A stretch of 64,000 bases of DNA from Paraspadella gotoi (taxonomy: Eukaryota > Chaetognatha). A model generated the notes under the pieces. That model was given only the letters and a program-made list of their open reading frames with translations. It was not told the DNA's origin and searched no databases. The stretch is from NCBI GenBank assembly GCA_051294375.1, contig CM119265.1, positions 10,619,042 to 10,683,041 on the forward strand, in the 5' to 3' direction. The number at the start of each line of letters is the position of its first letter. The stretch's first letter is position 1. Below, one piece after another: positions 53,706-64,000 of the stretch. The translations under genes were made by a program, and so were the position numbers.

Positions 53706-56700
53706 TAAAAGTTATCCATTCATTTAATAGAATAATATATAAGCTATAAGCCTCCATCACTCTTACAAGATAATGACATAGCAGGTCCCTTGCAAGCTTT
53801 CATTCCAAGACTCTCTCACAGTTCCTTTATTTCACTCCCAGAGTACCTGCTTCCCTATCAATGAGCAGTAGTGTTCTATAATATTTCAATTGTATGCAAA
53901 AGACCAGCTCCCTTAAGTATTAACACTGGGGGATACATATTGTACTCAGCCCCCAGCATCAAATACAAGGAGCTGCAATTTATGAAATTGGTACAAAACC
54001 GAATATACAAGCCTATCTCCATTCATTTAATAAACACATCTAAGTAACACTTCCACCCTGACTTTGTTACAAGAGAACTCATCGAAATCATGAACACAAA
54101 TTTTTATTAAAAAATGTATTTTTCTTTATAGAAAAGATGGTAAATAAGATTAAAAAGATAAATTAGATAGACCAACCGACGACCGAAAAGTACTTTAAAA
54201 AGATTTTGCTCTGCACAGTGCTCGCGAAAAACGTCGTGAAAGGGTCCTCCACGACAATCCTACTTTGGGTTCGCTCTCTTCTCTTCCTTTTTCATCTTCT
54301 TTTACGCTTGATTCTCTTGTTTCTCTGGATTACATGGTTCAACGTCTTTTTATCTTTTTCAGATACGTTTTTAAATCCTTTTTTCTTATTCTTATTTTGT
54401 ACTTTCCACACTTTCTCGAATGGTCGGTCAATTATCAATCTCTGGTTCAGTTGTTTCACTTTCATCCCAATAGCGAACGAATTTCGACGTTTCCTTCCTA
54501 AAATATTGACATTGTCACCTATCATTGTCTGCAGCGTGTTTTGACTAAATTATATAATAAGGAGTAACCAGTTGGCGCGCCAATTCATGTAAAATCGCTT
54601 TTCAAGGGCTCTTTAAACCTGAACTCGTACTGCACCGCCATTACCATAATATTTTCTTAACTTGTCATATTTTTTAAAATGCTGTTAATAAGAAAGAAAA
54701 AACTCTATAGGAAAAGGCAGAGCATGACGGGAAAAAAAATTGCACCGGCACGAAAAAACAATCGAACCAGAAAACTTCAAAGGGCAAAGTAAGAAGCTGA
54801 TGCGATTACAAATTTTCAATGTTAATAATTTCTCAGTCACATATTATGGGCAGTTTAAAATAAACAAAATTATAACACAAAATAGGTACACTACGCTATT
54901 TTGAGTTTATATAGTTTCATCTTCTTTGTCGATTTTTGCAGCATATACGGCTATAATTTCCAAATGCAACAAACCGTTTGTAGAGTATAAGAAACTCATA
55001 AATTATTTATGGAATTAAAAAATTATATCTTTCAATTCTATAATACAACTTTATGAAGATACAAACATCCAGGAAAAAAATTTTGAAATCATTATTATTA
55101 TGTACACCTAATCCTCTTACCTAATAATTATTAATAAATAAGTTAAATAACCTTTATAAAATAAAAAAAATTAAAAATAAACTATACCAAAAATTCTATA
55201 TAACATCTTATTTTATATTCAAAAGCTCATGTGTAAATTTTATAAATCTGTTAACTAATTTGATTGTATACATATACTTATAATTGTTTTTCTTTTTTTA
55301 GGGACCAATTTATAACAAGATAAATCATTACAATAATATGTCATGCCACATCGAATTCTACAGACTTGTTTACGACATCAAAAAATAGCCTATGTAGCCT
55401 TGATCTCGTATTGTTATATTTTGTTTATATTTAAACGCCCTTAATACATATGTAGACCTACAAAAGTACCATTATTAGCTAATAACTCATACTAAACAGC
55501 ACTTGCAATGACCTCTATCTGACTCTTTCGTTCAACGAAGATTTTTTTCTTAAAATTCAGAAAAAAAAAACGATGGGTTCGTAAACTTTTGTTATACCTT
55601 TGAATAAGCAAATTTAGTTTGCATTAAGTCTCAAATCAGTTTTCATATTATTGAATCCTTATTACTTCAACATTTTCTGCTCAACGCTTTGGATTAAGAA
55701 TTATTGGGTGTATTTCTTTCGTAATTAAATCCCTAAATTTCGAAAAAACAAGACACTAAAAGTTCTCTAATTTAAACTAAAAGGAATTTCTCGACAAAAG
55801 ATAATATTTGTAAGACAGGCTAGTATCTCTTTAAAATTTAAATAAATAAAACATATACAGACATAAACTATTTATCTACCATGTAGTAAAAAGTGCAAGA
55901 AACTTATTTCACAATGATCGCTAACTTTTTTTAAAATACAAATCAGATATTTTAGGCGTAATTTTAATAAAAAAAGTTTGAGCAAACAATTTCGGAATCT
56001 GCCCACGATCATTATCGGTAATTACATTAATTAATAATTCAAAATAATTAAAGTAATTAACTTAATAAAATTAGGAATTGAAATTAATTAATTTGATCCG
56101 AACATGTTTGTCTTTTATCTTATCGTTTCACTAACCACGACAAAGCAATGAACAAACGATGGAGAATAATCGCCGTAACAACTGCACTTGATTGATTGAC
56201 CCTGATTAATAAATTAACTTGATTAATTAATTGACATCTACATTAATACATCCTGTACGCATGTTATATTAATATAAAAAAGAAACAAGAAGGATAATCA
56301 ATTAGTTAAACCTTTTTTTTATTGTTTTTTCAAAATTTAAACCACATTTCTACTCAAACGATTACATCCGCAAAAATTTCTACCCAACATACAAATTGTA
56401 ATTCAGTCAATCACCCTCATCCACTTCACGAGCAATTGGAGTCCAAATAGAATGAAATATATTTTTTGGTTTTTTCCAATTTAAACTCACTGTACACTCA
56501 GACGATTCCATCAAAACTTCATATCCAGACTCAATCACACCCTTCCCTACACAGCACCACAAAATTTTAGAGTCGGGAATCTGCTGATTTAGAGATATCC
56601 GCTAAAGAGAATCTAGAGTAGTGGAGAGGTGGGCGTGTAAGCCATTTAGGAATTTCATCGCAAATCATGAGACTTGATTTCATGTTGAATTGATTCCCTT

Positions 56701-56802
56701 TTGTTTTGGAGTAAAAGCATCGAGTCCTTTTGTTTCGCGACGATTGACGTTCTGCGCCGCTGACGCGTCTCTCGTCGCCGTCGTTCGCGTCGCCTCGGCT
56801 CT

Positions 56803-56835
<33 letters not shown>

Positions 56836-56838
56836 ATC

Positions 56839-56869
<31 letters not shown>

Positions 56870-58284
56870 ACTCTCCTCAATACGAGCATATCTGTGTTTC
56901 ACTCCGCAAAGCAAAATGGAATGCTACTGCTTCTTTCTTCCGTAGTTTTTGTCCACGAAATCAATTGTTTTGATCTTCGTTAAAATCCAAATCGGGGAAA
57001 ACTGAATGGTGCTTTGGTATTTTGTTGTTGTTGTTGTCGTTGTTTGTGAACCAAAATTTTTAAAAAAAACTTGATCAAACCGTCAACTTGACATTCGGCT
57101 GCTAGGCTGCTGCTTCCAACCCGCATACCTGCTGGTGCTGCCGCGGCCCTGGATTTAATTTCGACTCATCACTCCCTTCACGTTTTTTGCCATTCGAAAT
57201 TTAAAAAATAAACGAAAAAAAAACTTATTTGACGCGGAGACCCGATTCCGCATTTTTAATATTTTCGAGCGAATTTCATTTTTCATTTTTCTCCCACGAA
57301 GATTCCATAGTTAAATTTTTTCATTTCAATAGCTGCGCTTGTGTCATTCCCAGACTTTTTTTTTGCAAAGAGAGACCAGAAAAATTGAGACAACTATAGA
57401 TAATAACTTTCGCGCGGAATAATTTCTTCTCCCATATATCATTTATCTCGAAAGTCGAAACAAAAAAAGAACTTTTTCCATTTCTCGCCTATTTCCTTGC
57501 TTTATCTCTGGAATTTTTTTTCGTCTGCATATAAATACATTACAATTTTAATCTTGACACTTTCAAGTTTTTTAAAAAGATAATATAAAAAGCGATTGTT
57601 TAACGAATTATAAATTTAAAAATCAACTTGTGTGTAGTGAAATTTAACCCGTCCTGCTCTTCCATTGTGTTATTATCTTTTCACGTCATTCAAAAATTGA
57701 TTCATTCATTAAAACTTGACGAGCAATTGCGAATATACGCTTCTACCATGTGACCGGACTACCAACCTAAGGAAACAAGTCATTAGAAGACCTACAGCCA
57801 ATTTAAACAAAGAAACATCGTCTGGTCTTTTTGCCAAAAAAAATCGCATCTCCTTAAAAACGAATAAATATACGGAGCCGGTAAAAAAATGATTTTAGTG
57901 ATAACAACTAACCTTCTCCTCGACGCGACGCTACCAGCATATATACTTTTTCTCTTGCTATAATTTTTCTAACTCATTACAACCGCGCGTCTCTTCTCTC
58001 TTCCGCGCCGGAGCTCGACGTCCCGTCACGTTTTTCCCCTGTCCCCTCCTCCTTTCCCGTCGCGACGGTGCGGCTTCAGCTCGCCAATCTGTCGGCCGTC
58101 CGGCGAACAAAACCCACGCCAACGCCTCGATTCCGTCGCGCGTCAAGTGGAAAAAAACAAAACAACAACCGACGAAAACAAAAAATCCGCAAAAAAGACG
58201 GAACAATCGCCTCCGATAAGACAGAAAAAAAAAAAAAATCTAAGACGGAATAAGTAAATAAAAACCAATAAAAAACCAACAAAA

Positions 58285-60190
58285 ATGGGGAAACAAAATT
58301 CGAAGCTTCAAGCCGAGTGTTGCAGGATTTGGAAGGACAACACAGAAATTCACTGAAACGGAGATTCAAGATGTACAAGGAGATATCTTGAAGGACTGCC
58401 CCTCCGGAAACCTCACGTCGAAGAGTTCCCAAGAAAGATCTACGGCAATTTTCCCCTACGGAGACCTTCTAAATTCGCCGACATGTCATCAGGTAGGGTT
58501 GGTTGTTGAGCCAGGGGTTGGAGAAGGGGGGAGAAAAAGGCGGGGAGGGAGGGGCACGAAGAGGAAGAGAGGAAGAAAAGTGATGAGAAGAAAAAGAGAA
58601 GAAAAGGAGGAAAAGAAAGATTTGAACGAGAGAAGAAAAAAGAAAAGACAGAAAGATTACGAGAAGAGACAGAAAAAAGGAGTAAAAGAAGGGCGGATAA
58701 GAACGGAGAAAAAAGAGATTAAAGAAGAAGAAAAAAGCAAAAGAGAAGAAGAAAGAAAAGGAAAAAAAGAAAAAAACGAGCGAGTAAAACCATAAGGGAA
58801 AAAATGAAAGGAGAAGAAAAAATGGAGCGAGGAAACAGCAAAAGTAAAAAAGATTCAAAACCGGAAACCGCGAAACGCCACAGGACGCTTCCCTCTCCTA
58901 AACTACTATACCGTCATTAGTCAACAAGGACTCCAGAGGCAAGACCGAAGTTTTCTTAGAGAGCAGGACGCTTCTTTCGATGTGAGATGAGAGTTGGAGC
59001 TTGTAGACGTTATTGCAAGAAGCGGGAGAGGAAGAGAGAGAGAAGAAATGAGAGCGTTGTCGCCAAAAACAGATCAACAGGACACCCGGAGTTTGTTTTT
59101 TAAAAATTATTTAGCTTTTCTTGATCTGATCTCTGTTTGTTGCGAGGAGTAAAAACCCCGGCCGAGTCAAAAGAGCAAAATCATTTTTTTTTAAAAATTA
59201 GGCGCAGAAATTCCTTTTTTGTCCGCTTTTTATTTTTCATTCGGTGAAATTTAATGTTTTCCCGTGAACATATCTCTGCCTCCCCCCCCCCAATTTTAGC
59301 AACAAAAAAGGAAAACCGATAAATTATTTCCCAAAACTCGGTTGGGCTTCGATTTTATGAATTAAGATAACGAGTTTTTTTTCTCCGAAGCCACGCCCAT
59401 TATCACGCGACAGGAAGACGTGGCGATGAAAGATTGAAATCCAAAATTCGTCTTTATATTGGAAAGCAGAGATCGATCACAGTAACGCGATGAGAAAATT
59501 GGGGATCGAATACATTTTAAGTTTTTCATTTTGCGTCGAGTTTTGGCGGGAAAAAAAATCATGATTACTAAGTTTATTTTTTTTTCGGACGCCATTTTAA
59601 AATTTTTACTTCGATATTAGTGAAAATCGTTTTCCTCTGACGGCGGCGATTGAAACCAACAAGCTTTTTAAAATACTTGAAATATTTAAAAAAACCATAA
59701 CATACATGTATGAATACAAAGAATCGAGACAAAAGTTGTGAATAGACCTTGAAACCTTTCACAATTCCTATCACACATTGTTTTCCAATCGAGAGAGAAG
59801 ATGAAGAGAGGAGAGAGACGAGAGAGAGAGAGAGGAGATGAGAGAGAGAGGAGAGAGAGAGAAAAGAGAGGAAGAGCGAACGCGAGTAGTGTTGCCCTAT
59901 CGTTTCCCCATCCATCTTTCGAGCCGTTGTTGCCCTTCGCCTCTAGTTCCCTCTCCAAACGTTCACTCATTTCCCTCGATTTCCTTCACTCCCCCAACCC
60001 CCCTTCCCCACCACCACCACGCCATCCACGCCTCTCCGCAACGTTCGACCAAAAACGCGCGACGGAACGATAGACTTTCGGCGAACATTTCTCTGCGCGC
60101 TAGGCGGTCACCTCGAGAGGAAACTCGAACAGAAGTTGAAGTGGGCTTTCAGCATGTTACGACTCGACGGAACGCTACATCTCCAGACAG
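58285..60190 (+). pseudogene. error-ridden second copy of neurocalcin exons 1-2
   Basis: The start (58285-58287, ATGGGGAAACAAAATTCG) is intact, but single-base insertions and losses break frame from about codon 8, and the donor after exon 1 reads aggtaggg. Exon 2 (about 60041-60190) has lost its AG acceptor (ctccgca) and carries several indels; its right end and donor cagGTGAGG are intact. Best read as the same gene represented twice, not a decayed paralogue. Confidence 0.75.
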
Positions 60191-62999
60191 GTGAGGGCTG
60201 CGCCTGCTGGGCTGGGAAGGTGTGCGGTGGTGGTGGGTAGGGTTTAGTTTTATCAAAAATTGACGAGGAAGAATATTGAAGGTGCAACGCTTGCGAGAGG
60301 TCAAGGCTCGAGCTGATTTTACTGTCCATAGGCACTATTTCTGTTAGGTTAAAAGCGCAAACGACGTAGTTTTTTATTCTCTCCTCTATGTGTGTCTCTC
60401 CTCTCTCTCTCTCTCTCTCTTCTCTCCTCTCTCTCTCGTCTCTCCTCCTCTCTCTCTCTTCTCTCTTGTGTGAGAATAGTTCGAAAAAGTAGGGTTTTTC
60501 CAGTGACCGAACTTGAAAAAAATGACTACGGTTTCTAGACGGCGACTTTAAAGTAACGACTTCAATACGACTCTCCTTGAAATCGAAACGTTTTTATTGT
60601 CTCTATTTTTACTTTCCTTTAAAATACCAATATTTTTTGTTTTGTGTTTTTTTTCATTCCTTTTTTCATTCAAATTATTATTAAAAAACTATTTTTATCC
60701 CCGCAGATAATAACAACATAATAAATTTATAAGAGATGCAAGTAATAACTACGCTCGTCGCGATTGAAGAAGAGTATGAAGAAAAGTGGGGATATCCCCT
60801 GGACCGTTTTACTCGGGAGACATAAAAAAGACGAATTATCCCTTTAGGTGAGAAAACGAGAGGCGACAAAACAGCCTCATGGCGTAATCAGTAAAGTTAA
60901 GAAAATGTTTTTTTCTAAAGTCAACGTCTCAAATCGAAAGGACTTTACGTTATCTAAGGCAGCAACCGAATGAAACGAATATATCCTCTCACCGAAACGG
61001 TCGCCATTTTGATAACAGTTTGAAGCAAACAATGTCTGATTCGCCACGACAACTTCGGGGTAATAAGCCTAATCCGATGATAAATCACGGTAATTTGTAG
61101 TCGGGCATTGCCTAGGTTCCCCCGCCTAGAAGCATGACCCTCTCATTGGAACCTCGCCGGTACTAGGACTGGGTTCAATCCCAACCCGGTAACTACCCTG
61201 CAGGAAGCGAGAGGACGGCCGTAAGCCTCTGGGGGCGTGAAAAACCCTCTAAGCCTGGTTCCAAACCCAGGACCACGTTTCCGTGGCTGCTAGCGGGGTT
61301 AAAGAAGTTGCGGATAGCACTCTTCACCTCTTCAGTAGGATGAAGATATTGAATGACTTTTTTTGCTGCTTATGACATGTAATTAATGATTTTAAATCTT
61401 TTTAAAAATTTTTTTTAGGCATATAAATAGGTAAACGTAAATTTATGTGTAATTTCCTTATAATCGTTAAATTTCAAAAATAATTTTTTTTTAAGAACAG
61501 ATTTGGTATTGGCCGTAAAAAACTAAAAAAAATTTATTTAATATGTTATATGATATTTTAATGTTTGGATCACAAAAAATTGATTAAAACGTTTTAGAAC
61601 ATATATAAGTTTTTACTACAGAGAATAAAAAAGTCATATAATTTTCACCTTTTTTTTTTCGTTTTAAACGCTTGAAGATGACGAATTTTTAGATAATAAT
61701 ATATATATAAGAAATATTATTACAAATATATTATATTTTAACTTTATTTCTGTTCCGAGATCCAAATGAACAAAAATATTTTTGTAACTAGTTAATACAT
61801 ACTGATCCTCACATCCGTTGTTTCGAGATGATTCAAATAAAATTTTTGCTCGACGTATAGCTGCTCCACTCAGAGAGACATAGACGACCTGTATCGCTGT
61901 CTATAATCATATCTCTACACTGCAAACAACTGTGTCTTTTGGTTTTTCTTTTCCACTCCTACAGATTCCTATCAAAATTTACTATCAGCTAAACCACCAC
62001 ATACTTTCTACGCACACACAAAATTTTAATTTAAAATTATTCTATCCAATTTTTAATCAATATAATAATTCATGAGCTATACAAATTACTTCAAGTAAAT
62101 ATGACGTTATTCCATTTAAAACTTATTTCCCAACTCCAACAATTCCATCGAAACTTTATTATCCAGGCTACATCACACACTTCTCTACCCCAGTACCCAC
62201 ACACAAATATTCATTTCCAATCCATCCATCCATCACGAGTAATTGGATCTTTAATGAAAAGGTGGACGGACCTTCAGACAGCACGGAGGCGGGACTGACG
62301 GACAATTATTCATAATTCGATGTTCTGATATTATTTAAGTGAGTGCACGACAAAAATTTAGGGCGGGGACTACGGGACCCGACAAAGGTAGCTTGATAAG
62401 AACGATCCTGAGACTAACAAAAAAACCAAACTCCCCTCCCCCCCCTCTCTCCGTAATTTCGTCGTCACGAAGCCAATTTCACCGATGTCGTCGACGTTGC
62501 CAAGGAAGGACAAGAACCTTAGTCACGCAGCTGGATACCGCCTCCGCCGCCGCCGCCGCCGCCGTGGCTGTGGCGAAATCCAATTCTCGGTTCTTTTAAC
62601 CATTAAGCCAGTGGGCGCTCTCTCTCTCTCACACTACTAAAGCGAGCGTCGGAGGCAAAACGACGCCGCGAATAATGAAAGCAAAGATTTAAGACGCGAA
62701 CGACATGGAAATCAAATTCCTTTCCTTCCTAACCCCTCACACCGCCCCCCTCTACCCGCATCGTCGGCGAATGAGGCGGGGCTGCAGCTAGACTTTTATT
62801 TGTTTAGTTTTGATATCTGATTTGTCATCTACCTGATATCGTTACATGTCAGTTATGAATGTTATTAATCAGTTAGCGGACCAAGCATTGCCGAGCTTCA
62901 TTAGGAGGCCCATTATTTTAAAACACAGAGAAAGAAAAAAAAAGTGGTGCGACTGATGAAAGATGATACTGATGAGGCCGGAGTCAGTAGCGCGGAGAA

Positions 63000-63046
<47 letters not shown>

Positions 63047-63638
63047 GTTTATAATCAGATTCCATTGGCATTGCTTCTTTGATAAATTCAGGGTTTCTTT
63101 ATTATAATATTGATAAAATAATTTTTTTATTACTTTTAAAAAATTTTCTAAAACAAATGGTCATAACAGATTGTGGAGATGGGAAAGACTGAATTGACTG
63201 AATTTATATGTAACTTATTCGATACAGATTTATAAAGCGATGCAAGTCTAAGTGGGACTTCATTTATCTATTTGTCCGAAAGAAAATAAAAGAAGAAGAA
63301 CGCAGACAGAGGGCGCGATTCTGGCGGGAATCCAAGATCATTGGCGACGTCCGTCCCTCGGCCAACTTTTCTCGTTTCCATCGACGTTTATATTGATTTT
63401 ACTTTCGCTTGACGAGGAAATAAAACGGGAAAGAAGAGGCTTCGTCTGAAATGCGCGCGTTGGGTCAAATTGCTCAACGCGATCACCCGTTAGAAAAAGA
63501 ATATTCTTACGCCAAATTTTTACATAATTCTTTTTCAAAATAGTTAAATCTTTAAATCCTCCCCCGTAATTATTTTCGCAGATTTTTTTATCTTCCGACG
63601 CTAACGGATTTCCCCCCTTTGCTTTTATAACTCCTCAG

Positions 63639-63742
63639 GAAATGTTCGAAATCGTGTCGGCAATATACAAGATGGTGGGCAGCGTGATGAAGATGCCAGA
63701 GGACGAAGCCACGCCGGAGAAAAGGACGGAGAAAATTTTCAA
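63639..63742 (+). CDS. Nca: intact neurocalcin exon 3 (copy B)
   Basis: Acceptor ctcctcag, 34 complete codons beginning [15 protein letters not shown] and ending EKRTEKIF, then AA|GTGAGA (phase 2). It continues EF-hand 3 and the linker to EF-hand 4 exactly as in other neurocalcins. It fits in phase after exon 2 of copy A, so the true transcript needs pieces from both assembly copies. Confidence 0.9.
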
Positions 63743-64000
63743 GTGAGAAACGACGACGACGACGACGACAACGGTTTTATCTTATCAACTCGATATTCTT
63801 TTTTCCACCCCCCCCTTCCCAAGTTTTTTTTCTCCTTTTTTTTTCAACGCTACCCAGGCTGTCGTCTGCTTTTCATTTTCCTCCCTTTTTAACCGCAAAT
63901 GCAACCTCCATCTGTCAAGCGTCGTTGTCAATCCATTCTCCCTTTTCGCTCCTTTTTTCTTTTTTCTTAATCCGATCCTTATTCTCTCCTTTTCATGCTC

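Larger units (their letters stand above)
53706..64000 (+). repeat. copy B of the duplicated segment, indel-rich
   Basis: Matches 41847-52240 throughout, with frequent 1-3 base insertions and deletions in coding and non-coding DNA alike, until about 60.5 kb. After that the error density falls. It runs to the window end without diverging. It lacks the 18-bp minisatellite and contains sequence missing from copy A at the 47.6-kb gap. Confidence 0.9.

Noticed and set aside
53706-64000. A second, paralogous neurocalcin gene
   Set aside because: Differences are tiny indels in exons and introns alike and the segment starts at a gap; assembly duplication explains it better.

Overview
The window is nuclear DNA from an invertebrate animal. 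Four metazoan-type genes with GT-AG introns can be assembled, separated by long A+T-rich spacers full of (CT/GA)n, (GAC)n and other simple repeats. A lophotrochozoan, most likely a mollusc and possibly a bivalve, is suggested by several copies of a repeat built like the bivalve 'pearl'/HINE elements: about 155-bp core repeats, a run of ACGG-like tetranucleotides, and a 3' hairpin. Hammerhead-ribozyme-like motifs of the kind carried by Penelope-like elements and retrozymes fit the same picture. Both lineage arguments are inference.

Layout. 50-1422 (-): a complete seven-exon gamma-glutamylcyclotransferase-like gene that lacks the catalytic glutamate. 4463-8386 (-): a complete fifteen-exon RABL6 (Rab-like GTPase 6). 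11034-11605 (+): a complete three-exon SH3BGRL (thioredoxin-fold adaptor), with a poly(A) signal. 12-45.5 kb: a gene-poor interval with no ORF I would call. It holds microsatellites, degenerate minisatellites, a ~300-bp dispersed repeat family, pearl-like elements, hammerhead-like elements and a 548-bp hAT-type MITE with a perfect 8-bp target duplication. 46103 onward (+): neurocalcin/hippocalcin-type neuronal calcium sensor, exons 1-3; the last exon lies beyond the window.

The main structural feature is that 53706-64000, just after a 25-N gap, repeats 41847-52240 in the same order and orientation. It differs mostly by scattered 1-3 base indels. Exons 1 and 2 of neurocalcin are intact only in the first copy and exon 3 is intact only in the second. 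That is what an unpolished, falsely duplicated long-read locus would look like, not two genes. The best reading is one neurocalcin gene present twice in the assembly.

The genes do not form an operon or pathway. The window also has five N gaps, three of them in or beside GA/CT tracts. I found no viral gene, toxin gene, CRISPR array or rRNA.
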